A DNA stretch of 9,195 nucleotides from Methanothrix sp. (GTDB lineage Archaea > Halobacteriota > Methanosarcinia > Methanotrichales > Methanotrichaceae). This document shows positions 1 through 6,423 of the stretch, piece after piece. A program made the translations under genes and the position numbers. Each line of letters starts with the position of its first letter. Position 1 is the first letter of the stretch. The notes under the pieces were generated by a model, which searched no databases, was not told the DNA's origin, and saw nothing but the letters and a program-made list of their open reading frames with translations. Location of the stretch: assembly GCA_011391755.1 (NCBI GenBank), contig JAABPZ010000042.1:1-9195 (forward strand), written 5' to 3'.

Positions 1-121
1 CCACCTCTTCTAAAGTGTCTGCCTGGATCTCGGCGTAGCCGATGTCCCTTTGCTCGATATCCCCGAATATTGCCTGCGCCTCAGCGTACTTTCCCTTATT
101 GCTGGTCACGAAATAGATCAT
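1..121 (-). CDS. rdgB: XTP/dITP (non-canonical purine NTP) pyrophosphatase, N-terminal fragment
   Basis: Only the first 40 residues are in the window; the gene continues past base 1. It begins MIYFVTSNKGKYAEA, which carries the T-x-N-x-x-K nucleotide-binding signature that opens RdgB/HAM1/ITPase-family proteins (T6, N8, K11), followed by the usual short beta-strand/helix start. The family hydrolyses ITP, dITP and XTP to monophosphates and pyrophosphate, which keeps deaminated purines out of DNA and RNA in the cytoplasm. The ATG lies 11 bases after the stop of the upstream methyltransferase gene, so the two are probably co-transcribed. The ribosome binding site is weak: only a GGGAT-like stretch lies just upstream. 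The missing part prevents checks of the downstream catalytic residues, but the N-terminal signature is distinctive. Confidence 0.85.
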   Translation of the reverse strand, partial: MIYFVTSNKGKYAEAQAIFGDIEQRDIGYAEIQADTLEEV

Positions 122-132
122 TTCTAATCCCG

Positions 133-933
133 CTAACTTTTCCTCATATTCTTTTCGGCTTCCACTTCCAGCCTTACCATCCCGACATGAACATTTCCCT
201 CGTCATCGAGAGGATGTACCCGGATATACCGATCAACCACTTCGCTGATAAAATCCATTCGCAAACCCTCTGGTATTTTTTCAATGTATGGCAGCCATGT
301 AGTCTTGAACCAAGAGATCAAACCCTCTCGTCCCCTCTGAACCATATCCTTTGCTACCAGCTCCACCCTCAAGGCGCTCAGGCCGGCACGTTCAAGCCAG
401 ATACGATACTCGTCAGGGCCGAAGAAGCCATAAGGAAAGCTGAAACCTTCGAAGTACCCGGACCATTTCTCCTCAGAAATGAGCCCATTTACAACCTCCA
501 GGATCGCGGCAGCATTGCCCCTGCCTCCAAACTGCATTAGGACCTTACCATCATTCTTGAGGCTGCGTTTGATCCCTTCCAGAACAGGTCCATGATCCTG
601 CACCCAATGCAGGCATGCAAAAGAGAGAACGAGATCGAACTCATCTTCATACTTTAATTCCGAAGCGTCTCCATATTGAAAGGATAAGTTAGGCTGGATC
701 AAAGGAGGAAACCGAAGCCTGGCGAAGCCAAGCATCTCCACGGAGTTGTCGAGGCCCATGACAGATCCCTTGGGGACGAGGTGTGCAATCTCCGCTGTGA
801 TTTTGCCATCTCCACATCCGATATCGAGAATCTGTTCATCTCCTCGGACAGAGATCATGGATAGAAGTTCCTGTGCCCATTTCTGCTGGGCGGACGAACA
901 CTTCTCATATACTTTAGGGTCCCATCTGTGCAT
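133..933 (-). CDS. class I SAM-dependent methyltransferase
   Basis: This 266-residue protein has a Rossmann-type methyltransferase fold in its N-terminal half. Motif I is ILDIGCGDGK (residues 35-44), which binds the S-adenosylmethionine methionine/ribose part. An acidic residue ends strand beta-2 (GLDNS, D62), GDA lies at 88-90, and the strand-4 region reads DLVLSFACLHWVQD (100-113). The C-terminal half (about 150-266) is a helical cap, as in small-molecule methyltransferases of the trans-aconitate methyltransferase (Tam)-like group; the substrate cannot be read from sequence. There is no signal peptide or membrane segment, so it should be cytosolic. I chose ATG at 933 over the adjacent GTG at 936 because GAGGAGG lies 6 bases before the ATG but only 3 before the GTG. 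It heads a minus-strand pair with the rdgB gene. Confidence 0.85.
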   Translation of the reverse strand: MHRWDPKVYEKCSSAQQKWAQELLSMISVRGDEQILDIGCGDGKITAEIAHLVPKGSVMGLDNSVEMLGFARLRFPPLIQPNLSFQYGDASELKYEDEFDLVLSFACLHWVQDHGPVLEGIKRSLKNDGKVLMQFGGRGNAAAILEVVNGLISEEKWSGYFEGFSFPYGFFGPDEYRIWLERAGLSALRVELVAKDMVQRGREGLISWFKTTWLPYIEKIPEGLRMDFISEVVDRYIRVHPLDDEGNVHVGMVRLEVEAEKNMRKS

Positions 934-939
934 CACTAA

Positions 940-946
940 CCTCCTC
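940..946 (-). promoter_or_regulatory. strong ribosome binding site of the methyltransferase gene
   Basis: On the minus strand the sequence GAGGAGG is followed by TTAGTG and then ATG. It is a near-perfect match to the archaeal anti-Shine-Dalgarno sequence. Its 6-base spacing supports initiation at the ATG (933) rather than at the GTG directly before it. Confidence 0.7.
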
Positions 947-1095
947 TACAGTTTTGCTTCTTCTTGAGATAAAGGCTTAACCGATGAAGATTTGGCCGAA
1001 CCGCTTATCTAAAGCGATCTATTTAACTCAAGGGCAACGTTTTTAGATGCCTAGCATAAAGTAGCAGGGGTAAATGCGAATCTGGTGAGATAAAA
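947..1095. promoter_or_regulatory. divergent intergenic region, presumed promoters of the methyltransferase gene and gatD
   Basis: The methyltransferase gene and gatD diverge from this roughly 150-base gap, so promoters for both strands must lie here or nearby. AT-rich TATA-like candidates are CTTATCTAA (1004-1012), CTATTTAAC (1018-1026, which reads GTTAAATAG on the minus strand) and GTTTTTAGA (1039-1047). None is a clear consensus box, so I do not assign one to either gene. The gatD ribosome binding site is GGTGAG at 1084-1089, six bases before its ATG. I see no tRNA, small ORF or convincing hairpin here. Confidence 0.4.
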
Positions 1096-2343
1096 ATGGA
1101 TCTGGGTGACAGAATCTCCGTTAAGAGGGACGGTACATCCTTTGAGGGCGTGCTCATGCCTTCCCGGCGCGAAGGATACTTGGTTATAAAACTGGACAAC
1201 GGCTACAATATCGGCCTGAATGCTGCCAGGTGTGAGTTACAGCTCCTGCAAAAGCGCCCGGAAAGTTTGCCACAGCATAAGACCAGGCCTTTGCCGGCGA
1301 GAGAGGGCCTTCCTCAGGTTTCCATTCTATCCACCGGAGGAACGATTGCCAGCAAGGTTGATTACCGCACGGGAGCCGTCACCAGCCAGTTCTCTGCAAG
1401 CGAGATCATATCCGCCATTCCGGAGCTGGAGGAGATCGCCAACTACCGCGCCCGCGTCATCTATCAGATCTTGAGCGAGAACATGCGCGCCGAATACTGG
1501 ATTAAGCTCGCACAATCTGTGGCAGAGGAGATTCGTGAAGGCGCACAGGGCGTGATCATAACCCACGGCACAGATACCATGATGTATACCGCGGCGGCAC
1601 TCTCCTTTATGCTCAAGACGCCCGTGCCCGTGGTCCTGGTCGGCTCGCAAAGGAGCTCCGACCGGCCCAGCAGCGATGCCTCCATGAATGCCGTCTGTGC
1701 AGCCACAGTCGCCATCAGCGACATTGCCGAGGTATGTGTGGTGATGCACGGCACAACCAGCGACGATTACTGCACCATCCACCGCGGCACTCGTGTGCGA
1801 AAGATGCATACCTCTCGCCGAGACGCCTTCCAGAGCATAAACCAGGCGCCTCTGGGAAAGGTGGACTACCTCACCAGAAAGATTCAGACCTTCCAGCCCT
1901 ACCGCCGGAGGGGCGAGGTAGAGCTGGAGGTTATGGACAAGCTTGAGCCCCAATGCGCCCTGGTCAAGTACACGCCCGGATCTTCGCCGGAGATCTTGAA
2001 CTACTACATTGACAAGAGCTATCGCGGCATCGTCCTCGAGGGCACGGGCTTAGGTCACGTGGCATCCGACTGGATAGACAGCATTAAGAGGGCCACAGAG
2101 GAGAAGATCCCCGTGGTGGTAACCTCACAATGCCTGCGGGGCAGGATATGCGATAGGGTATACGATACAGGACGCGACATGCTGGACGGCGGAGCAATTG
2201 AGGGAGAAGATATGTTGCCTGAAGTGGCCCTGGTCAAGCTCATGTGGACGCTCGCCAATGCAAAAAGTCCGGAAGATATCCGCACGCTCATGAAGAGGCC
2301 TCTCGCCAATGAGATCTCTTTCTCCACGCCCATCACGGTGTAA
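1096..2343 (+). CDS. gatD: glutamyl-tRNA(Gln) amidotransferase subunit D (asparaginase-like)
   Basis: GatD is the archaeal-only glutaminase subunit of the GatDE amidotransferase. It releases ammonia from Gln, or Asn, and passes it to GatE, which converts mischarged Glu-tRNA(Gln) to Gln-tRNA(Gln). The 415 residues match the family length. Residues 1-45 form the small N-terminal beta-barrel, and an L-asparaginase type I domain starts near residue 73. The catalytic set is visible: T83 in STGGTIAS, T159-D160 in THGTDT, and K236 in RVRKMHTS. The spacing 76-1-76 equals that of the family's Thr/Thr-Asp/Lys tetrad as I recall it. The conserved [13 protein letters not shown] stretch lies at 183-195. 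The ATG is preceded by GGTGAG at good distance. The partner gatE is not in the window, so the two subunits are encoded apart or gatE lies outside. It is probably transcribed alone, since a TATA box for the next gene lies downstream. Confidence 0.96.
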   Translation: MDLGDRISVKRDGTSFEGVLMPSRREGYLVIKLDNGYNIGLNAARCELQLLQKRPESLPQHKTRPLPAREGLPQVSILSTGGTIASKVDYRTGAVTSQFSASEIISAIPELEEIANYRARVIYQILSENMRAEYWIKLAQSVAEEIREGAQGVIITHGTDTMMYTAAALSFMLKTPVPVVLVGSQRSSDRPSSDASMNAVCAATVAISDIAEVCVVMHGTTSDDYCTIHRGTRVRKMHTSRRDAFQSINQAPLGKVDYLTRKIQTFQPYRRRGEVELEVMDKLEPQCALVKYTPGSSPEILNYYIDKSYRGIVLEGTGLGHVASDWIDSIKRATEEKIPVVVTSQCLRGRICDRVYDTGRDMLDGGAIEGEDMLPEVALVKLMWTLANAKSPEDIRTLMKRPLANEISFSTPITV

Positions 2344-2363
2344 GCCGGCAGACAAGGCCAAAC

Positions 2364-2371
2364 CTTATAAG
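2364..2371 (+). promoter_or_regulatory. TATA box of the rpl10e-eif2b-cofE-cofC cluster
   Basis: The sequence AAACCTTATAAGC contains CTTATAAG, a good archaeal TATA element with a purine-rich AAAC stretch in the BRE position. It lies about 50 bases before the rpl10e start codon. That would place transcription initiation near 2393-2397 and leave a leader of about 25 bases carrying the GGAGG site at 2406-2410. It is the only clear box before the five-gene cluster. Confidence 0.6.
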
Positions 2372-2374
2372 CAA

Positions 2375-2390
2375 GGTGCATAGTAGCACC
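2375..2390. repeat. inverted repeat between the TATA box and the rpl10e start
   Basis: GGTGC and GCACC form a perfect 5-base-pair inverted repeat around the 6-base loop ATAGTA. It begins 3 bases after the predicted TATA box and ends just before the predicted transcription start. A regulator bound here would block the polymerase. It could instead be part of the gatD 3' end, but no T-run follows it. It is short enough to be chance. Confidence 0.35.
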
Positions 2391-2405
2391 AATCTCAGGA
2401 TTATC

Positions 2406-2410
2406 GGAGG
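2406..2410 (+). promoter_or_regulatory. ribosome binding site that decides a TTG start for rpl10e
   Basis: GGAGG lies 9 bases before the TTG at 2420. The first in-frame ATG (2441) is 30 bases away, so this site selects the TTG. The N-terminal [13 protein letters not shown] sequence that results is the conserved start of archaeal L10e, which agrees. Confidence 0.65.
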
Positions 2411-2419
2411 AATTTCGTT

Positions 2420-2935
2420 TTGACACGCAAGCCAGCAAGCATGTATAGAAGGAGGGAACGGCCCTACACGCGCAGAAAATACATGGGCGGCGTTCCTGGA
2501 AGCAAAGTAGTGCACTATGATATGGGAAATTTGACTGAAGATTTTCCCATCCAGATCACTTTAGTGGTCAAGGAACCCTGCCAGATCAGGCATACCGCTC
2601 TTGAAGCAGCCAGAGTTGCAGCCAACCGTTTCCTTATGAAAACGGCAGGCAGAACCAGCTTCCACCTCAAGTTGCGTACTTATCCCCACCACGTCATCCG
2701 GGAAAATAAGCAGGCTACGGGTGCAGGCGCCGACCGTGTCTCCAGCGGCATGAGGATGGCTTTCGGCAAGGCTGTGGGAACTGCAGCCAGGGTCGAAGCA
2801 GGCCAGAAGCTCTTTACCGTGGGAGTACCCCTTACATACCTTAACGACGCCAAGGTGGCATTGACAAGGGCCGGGCACAAATTGCCGACACCGATTCAGA
2901 TCATAATAGAGTCGGGTCAAGAGCTGATAAAATAA
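2420..2935 (+). CDS. rpl10e: 50S ribosomal protein L10e (uL16 family)
   Basis: This is the archaeal counterpart of bacterial L16 and eukaryotic RPL10. It sits in the large subunit near the tRNA and 5S rRNA contact region and is needed for late 50S maturation. The 171 residues match the family length. Conserved blocks are the basic N terminus [21 protein letters not shown] (16-28), [12 protein letters not shown] (54-65) and the hallmark loop [17 protein letters not shown] (95-111), followed by [12 protein letters not shown]. The start is TTG at 2420: translation from it gives the conserved N terminus, whereas the later ATG would remove seven conserved residues. The stop is 13 bases before eif2b, and the gene is the first of a tightly packed cluster. 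Confidence 0.97.
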   Translation: MTRKPASMYRRRERPYTRRKYMGGVPGSKVVHYDMGNLTEDFPIQITLVVKEPCQIRHTALEAARVAANRFLMKTAGRTSFHLKLRTYPHHVIRENKQATGAGADRVSSGMRMAFGKAVGTAARVEAGQKLFTVGVPLTYLNDAKVALTRAGHKLPTPIQIIIESGQELIK

Positions 2936-2948
2936 TTAAGGTATCTGG

Positions 2949-3578
2949 ATGGATGACTATTTAGCGGGCCTGGATCGGGCCATGAAGAAGATGCCGGCCA
3001 CTCGGGAGTCCAAAGAGCGGTTCGTCATACCTTCCGTCAAGGTCTTTTACGAAGGCAAGACCACCGTACTGGAGAACTTCGGGGCCATCGCGGACACACT
3101 AAATCGCGAACCGGAGCACCTCATGAAATATCTGCTCCAGGAGATGGGCACAGCGGGCAAGATCGAAGGGCAGCGCGGCGTCTTTCAGGGAAAGTTCGGC
3201 GAGACTGCCATCGCCCGCCAGATAGAGTCCTACTTCGAGGAGTATGTAGTCTGCACAGAATGCAGGCTGCCCGACACTCACCTCCTCAAGAGCGATCGTG
3301 TTTTGACGCTCAAGTGCGATGCCTGCGGCGCTCACCGACCGGTGAGAAAGAGAAAGGCGGCCACGATCGTGCAGAAGGATGTCATCGAAGAGGGTGAGAC
3401 TTATGAGCTGCGCATTGAGTCCGTGGGCAACAAGGGCGACGGCATAGCCAAGGTGGATAAGTATCTCATCTTCGTGCCCAGTGCCGTTAAAGGCGAGATC
3501 GTCAAGGCCAAGATCAAGAAGATCAGCGGAACTTTGGCCTTCGCCGAGGTTGTGGAGCGAACAGGCAAGGTGCCTTAG
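2949..3578 (+). CDS. eif2b: translation initiation factor aIF2 subunit beta with C-terminal TRAM domain
   Basis: aIF2-beta joins the alpha and gamma subunits in the heterotrimer that brings initiator Met-tRNA to the 30S subunit. The protein has 209 residues. An N-terminal helix contacts aIF2-gamma (1-20). An alpha/beta core spans about 25-98 and includes the conserved GKTTVLENF and the FQGKF-type strand. A C4 zinc ribbon follows, C102-x2-C105 ... C123-x2-C126. After it comes a roughly 60-residue TRAM domain (about 145-207, [21 protein letters not shown]), a predicted RNA-binding beta-barrel. Most archaeal aIF2-beta proteins stop after the zinc ribbon, near 135-140 residues; the TRAM extension is known in Methanosarcinales. 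The ATG follows rpl10e by 13 bases, with AAGGT as a modest ribosome binding site. Its stop codon touches the next ATG. Confidence 0.96.
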   Translation: MDDYLAGLDRAMKKMPATRESKERFVIPSVKVFYEGKTTVLENFGAIADTLNREPEHLMKYLLQEMGTAGKIEGQRGVFQGKFGETAIARQIESYFEEYVVCTECRLPDTHLLKSDRVLTLKCDACGAHRPVRKRKAATIVQKDVIEEGETYELRIESVGNKGDGIAKVDKYLIFVPSAVKGEIVKAKIKKISGTLAFAEVVERTGKVP

Positions 3579-3812
3579 ATGGAAGAGAAGATCACCCTCA
3601 CTTTTACGGAGGAGAACAAGTATCTGCTTGATTTCTCCCCGCCGGCCTTCTGGATGGAATATGCAGAAGGCTATGGTGGTCTTCCCTGGACTGAGATCAG
3701 TGAGGAGAGGACGGCGATCGTCGCCGTGAACTACTCCTATCTGCTTGATCTCCTGGTTCAGGCCAGGCTCTACCGCCTCAGCAAGATGCCTTTTGATGCG
3801 CGATTTCAATAG
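3579..3812 (+). CDS. small conserved-looking protein of unknown function between eif2b and cofE
   Basis: The ATG follows the eif2b stop with no gap (TAGATG), and AAGGTG at 3567-3572, inside eif2b, is a good ribosome binding site 6 bases upstream. The stop lies one base before the proposed cofE start. The 77-residue product is soluble, with no signal peptide or membrane segment, no Cys or His, and many aromatic residues (FWMEYAEGYGGLPW, residues 24-37). It opens with an amphipathic beta-like stretch, EKITLTFTEENKYLLDF, and ends with a helix rich in Leu/Tyr/Arg. I do not recognise the family. The precise stop-start packing and ribosome binding site argue that it is real and translationally coupled to eif2b. 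Overlap of its tail with possible upstream cofE starts is unlikely to be meaningful. Confidence 0.7.
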   Translation: MEEKITLTFTEENKYLLDFSPPAFWMEYAEGYGGLPWTEISEERTAIVAVNYSYLLDLLVQARLYRLSKMPFDARFQ

Positions 3813-3813
3813 A

Positions 3814-4545
3814 ATGCCATCAATGCAAGGCTACGTCATTCGTGGCCTACCAATCATCAAGGAAGGCGACGATATTGCCTTGCTGGTCAAATCTCTTTTT
3901 GATTTTCAAGATGGTGATGTGCTCTGTCTGGCCAGCACCATCGTGGCCAAGTCGGAGGGCCGTTTCCGGGAACTGGAAAGCTATCATCCCACGATCAGAG
4001 CCGCTCTCATTGCCGGAAAAGTCGGCAAGGATCCCAGATTCGTGCAGGCGGTCCTGGAAGAATCGGTGGAGGTCCTGCTAGACCAACCCTTTCTGCTGGT
4101 AGTGACCCGTTTTGGTCATGTGGGCGTTAACGCCGGCATCGATCAATCCAACGTAGGAGACGCCCGCATACTGCTGCTGCCCGAAAACCCGGCAGGGAGT
4201 GCAATGCGGCTGCGCGCTGGCCTGGGGAAGGACTGCGCCGTAATCATCACCGATACCTGCGGCCGGCCCTTTCGCGCGGGCGTGGCGGGTGTGGCTGTGG
4301 GCTGGGCAGGGATAGCCGCTCTGCGTGACTGGCGCGGGAGCCCAGACCTGCACGGCAAGGCCCTGGAGATCACATTGGAGGCCATTGTGGATGAGATCGC
4401 AGCAATGGCCAATCTGCTCATGGGCGAGGCAGGAGACGGGACTCCGGCGGTTGTTTTTCGCGGGTTGAAGTACCCATGCAGCGGCGGCGATTCGGTCTTC
4501 ATGACGAAGGACAAAGACGTTATCCGGCCTCGCCTCAGGAGATAG
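3814..4545 (+). CDS. cofE: coenzyme F420-0:L-glutamate ligase
   Basis: CofE adds L-glutamate residues to F420-0 in a GTP-dependent reaction to give F420-1 and F420-2, the form used by the hydride-transfer enzymes of methanogenesis. The 243 residues fit the usual length of about 250. Family blocks visible are GLPIIKEGDDI (11-21), ASTIVAKSEGR (40-50), GVNAGIDQSN (104-113), LPENP (122-126), IITDTCGRPFRAGVAGVAVG (144-163) and GEAGDGTPAVVFRG (204-217). The reading frame is open back to 3745, but the upstream 23 residues overlap the preceding gene and do not look like the family. I prefer ATG at 3814, one base after the previous stop; ATG at 3823 is equally possible. No strong ribosome binding site is seen, which suggests coupling to the gene before it. 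It is a single-domain archaeal type, not the longer bacterial FbiB-like fusion. Confidence 0.93.
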   Translation: MPSMQGYVIRGLPIIKEGDDIALLVKSLFDFQDGDVLCLASTIVAKSEGRFRELESYHPTIRAALIAGKVGKDPRFVQAVLEESVEVLLDQPFLLVVTRFGHVGVNAGIDQSNVGDARILLLPENPAGSAMRLRAGLGKDCAVIITDTCGRPFRAGVAGVAVGWAGIAALRDWRGSPDLHGKALEITLEAIVDEIAAMANLLMGEAGDGTPAVVFRGLKYPCSGGDSVFMTKDKDVIRPRLRR

Positions 4546-4577
4546 GATTTTATCGCTTGGCGCGGATAGCCACGCTC

Positions 4578-5234
4578 GTGCATAGAACGGTTCGGATCGT
4601 GGTGCCTTTCAAGCGTGACGATGCCAAGAGCAGGCTGGCCCCGGCCCTTGCGCCAAAGGAGCGAAGGCTCTTGGCCTTTGCCATGCTCAGGGATGTCATC
4701 GGAACCGTTTCTGGATTTGGCAAAGTGACAATTCTCTCCCGGCCGGGGCTGGACGCCACGGACGTCGGCTGCGATGTCGAGATTGTAGAGTCGGAGCTGG
4801 ATCTGAACGATGCCCTCAATGCATTTATCGCCCATGAGGCTATGCAAGGATGGCCACGAGACATTCTGATCGTCATGGCCGATCTGGCTCTTTTGACACA
4901 AAATGATGTTGCAGGCATTTTGAGCTGCCGGGGCGATGTAGTGCTCTCACCGGGGCGGGGGGGCGGCACCAATATGATCCTCATCAGGGCCCCTGAGTTT
5001 CGCACCTGCTACCAGGGGCTGAGTTTTCCCAAGCATCTGGCCTGCGGCCAGCAGGCGGGCCTGGGGGTCTACGTCTTCGAGTCCTTCCGGGCGGGATCTG
5101 ACATCGATTGCCCGGAGGATCTGGCCGAGGTGCTGCTGCACGGACGAGGGGAGACGAGGGCGCTCCTGGAGGGGATGGGATTTTTCGTTTCCGAAAGAGG
5201 GAGGAGCGAAGGCATCGCAAGGATCAATTATTGA
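4578..5234 (+). CDS. cofC: 2-phospho-L-lactate guanylyltransferase
   Basis: CofC activates 2-phospho-L-lactate with GTP to lactyl-2-diphospho-5'-guanosine, the donor that CofD joins to Fo to form F420-0. It therefore acts two steps before CofE, encoded just upstream. The 218 residues match the family. Nucleotidyltransferase-fold motifs are VPFKRDDAKSRLAP (9-22), DLND (75-78), IVMADLALL (98-106), SPGRGGGTNMI (124-134) and the metal-site region GSDIDCPEDL (173-182). The frame is open upstream to 4476, inside cofE, but homologous sequence begins only just before VVPFK. I therefore take GTG at 4578 as the start. TTG at 4557, with TAGGA 9 bases before it, is a credible alternative. The 3' end overlaps the convergent membrane-protein gene by 11 bases. 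cofD and cofGH are not in the window. Confidence 0.9.
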   Translation: MHRTVRIVVPFKRDDAKSRLAPALAPKERRLLAFAMLRDVIGTVSGFGKVTILSRPGLDATDVGCDVEIVESELDLNDALNAFIAHEAMQGWPRDILIVMADLALLTQNDVAGILSCRGDVVLSPGRGGGTNMILIRAPEFRTCYQGLSFPKHLACGQQAGLGVYVFESFRAGSDIDCPEDLAEVLLHGRGETRALLEGMGFFVSERGRSEGIARINY

Positions 5235-5619
5235 TCCAAATTTTTTCGGCATGATGTTCCATCAGATAGCCGAACCCGGACGTAATTGCGGGGATCATGA
5301 GATAGGTCACTGCAATATCCGTGGCATAGTCCCAAAGAGGCATTTTCAGGGGGCCAACAATGAATATCATGAGATCCAGCACTATGCTGATCAAGAGCCA
5401 GGCAATGCCGATGAAGATGCCTTCCTTTAGGAAATTGCTCTTTATCCGGAATAAATAGAAAATGGAGAAGAATACCGTCCAGACAGCGATTACTACGGGC
5501 ATGATCGACTCAAAGAGCGACCGCTGAGAGATGCGCAGCGGGAAGATCAAAACCGATACTGCAAATGGTATCAACCAAAGGAGAAAACCGAAGAGCCCCG
5601 TCTTTAGATATTTATTCAT
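5224..5619 (-). CDS. small four-helix integral membrane protein, unknown function
   Basis: The 131-residue product has four strongly hydrophobic segments at about 8-28, 37-58, 67-89 and 101-120. They are separated by short loops with basic residues, and nearly the whole protein is membrane. The stretch GIAWLLISIVLDLMIFIVGP (71-90) resembles the helix-plus-Pro pattern in several unnamed small prokaryotic membrane proteins, but I cannot assign a named family or function. I chose ATG at 5619 because AGGTG lies 9 bases upstream; a GTG at 5631 would add four residues but lies within that site. The gene is convergent with cofC and overlaps its last 11 bases, so the two transcripts have complementary 3' ends. 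A palindromic TATA-like element at 5672-5679 lies about 50 bases upstream and may drive it. Confidence 0.75.
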   Translation of the reverse strand: MNKYLKTGLFGFLLWLIPFAVSVLIFPLRISQRSLFESIMPVVIAVWTVFFSIFYLFRIKSNFLKEGIFIGIAWLLISIVLDLMIFIVGPLKMPLWDYATDIAVTYLMIPAITSGFGYLMEHHAEKIWINN

Positions 5620-5670
5620 CCAATCGCGCACCTATCTGCGAATTTTTCTGGAGTGGATCTTTTTCGGCAT

Positions 5671-5680
5671 ATTATATAAT
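5671..5680. promoter_or_regulatory. TATA-like element between the membrane-protein gene and the FmdE-family gene
   Basis: ATTATATAAT contains the perfect palindrome TTATATAA (5672-5679), the strongest TATA-like sequence in this 173-base divergent gap. It lies about 53 bases from the minus-strand ATG at 5619, the usual archaeal distance. It is about 113 bases from the plus-strand ATG at 5793, which would give a leader of roughly 85-90 bases. It therefore fits the membrane protein better, but could serve both directions. A weaker candidate for the plus gene is TTTACTTATT near 5727-5736. Confidence 0.45.
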
Positions 5681-5792
5681 TTTTGTGGACTTTTCGGGTA
5701 TCTGCCCTCATTGACACCGACCACTCTTTACTTATTCCCATGCAACGAAAGTACTAGCAGGATGCAAATCCAGATAACAATAGGTGACTATC

Positions 5793-6371
5793 ATGGAAGA
5801 GGATTTTAAAGAAGCGGCGAAGTTTCACGGCCATATCTGCCCGGGCTTTGCTATGGGCTATCGAGTAGCAAAGTATGTCAAAGAGCACTACCCTCGCTCC
5901 CAGGATGAGGAGCTGGTCTGCATTGCTGAGAACAAATCCTGCAGCGTGGATGCGGTGCAGTCGCTCTTGGGCTGCACAGCCGGCAAGGGCAATCTGATCT
6001 TTGTGGATAATGGCAAGCAGGTCTTTACCTTCTACTCTCGCGATCAGGATCGCGCCATGCGCATCTACTTCAAGGGCGATGTCTTCCGGGGGATGGACGC
6101 CCTGCGCCAGAAGGCAGCGGCAGGACGGCTTGCTCAGGAGGAGAAGAAAGAGTTTGAGAATCTGAGGTCTCGGGTCATCGAGGAGATCTTGAGCGGCAAA
6201 GACGAGGATCTGCTCTATGTGAAGGAAGTTGATATTCCCGCACCAGAGAAGGCCAAGATCTATCCCTCCCTCAAGTGCCAGGGGTGCGGGGAAGGCTTCA
6301 TGGAGATACTGGGCAGGACAGCAGGCGGAAAGGTGCTCTGCAAGGAGTGCTTCGAGAAGCTTGTTTGCTGA
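5793..6371 (+). CDS. FmdE-family protein (formylmethanofuran dehydrogenase subunit E-like) with C-terminal zinc ribbon
   Basis: The 192-residue protein starts EAAKFHGHICPGFAMGYR, the FmdE-domain signature (H12, H14, C16). Next come AENKSCSVDAVQSLLGCTAGKGNL (C50 and C61) and KQVFTFYSR, then a charged helical linker (about 100-145). The C terminus is a CxxC...CxxC zinc ribbon (C162, C165, C183, C186). This domain was named for a protein co-purifying with, or encoded beside, molybdenum formylmethanofuran dehydrogenase, which reduces CO2 on methanofuran. Many FmdE homologues lie away from that operon and have no proven function. No other fmd/fwd gene is nearby here, so a direct role in that enzyme is uncertain; metal or cofactor binding is likely. 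The ATG is preceded by AGGTG with 6-base spacing, which favours it over the GTG at 5784. Confidence 0.9.
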   Translation: MEEDFKEAAKFHGHICPGFAMGYRVAKYVKEHYPRSQDEELVCIAENKSCSVDAVQSLLGCTAGKGNLIFVDNGKQVFTFYSRDQDRAMRIYFKGDVFRGMDALRQKAAAGRLAQEEKKEFENLRSRVIEEILSGKDEDLLYVKEVDIPAPEKAKIYPSLKCQGCGEGFMEILGRTAGGKVLCKECFEKLVC

Positions 6372-6423
6372 GGAGTTGGCGGATATTTAGCGGATCGCAT
6401 ATCAACCGGGGGGGATGCTAACG

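Noticed and set aside
70..540. Plus-strand open frame at the left end
   Set aside because: It lies antisense to rdgB and the methyltransferase, whose minus-strand products carry clear motifs.
1327..1953. Long minus-strand open frame of 208 residues inside gatD
   Set aside because: It is antisense to the well-conserved catalytic part of gatD, is full of His/Gly/Ala typical of reverse-frame translation, and has no ribosome binding site or recognisable motif.
3099..3809. Minus-strand open frame of 236 residues across eif2b and the small gene
   Set aside because: It is antisense to eif2b zinc-ribbon and TRAM coding sequence, with no family resemblance.
3745..3813. Upstream extension of cofE by 23 residues
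   Set aside because: The extension overlaps the 77-residue gene, reads MISWFRPGSTASARC and does not resemble CofE N termini; homologous sequence begins at about GYVIRGLP.
4476..4577. Upstream extension of cofC by 34 residues into cofE
   Set aside because: The CofC family starts immediately before VVPFK. The extension is shadow sequence of the cofE 3' end.
4143..4901. Minus-strand open frame spanning cofE and cofC
   Set aside because: It lies antisense to two confidently identified enzymes and is a by-product of their codon composition.
4957..4963. Run of seven G in cofC as a possible sequencing frameshift or slippage site
   Set aside because: The frame reads through it to give the expected GRGGGTN motif and a normal C terminus, so no frameshift is indicated.
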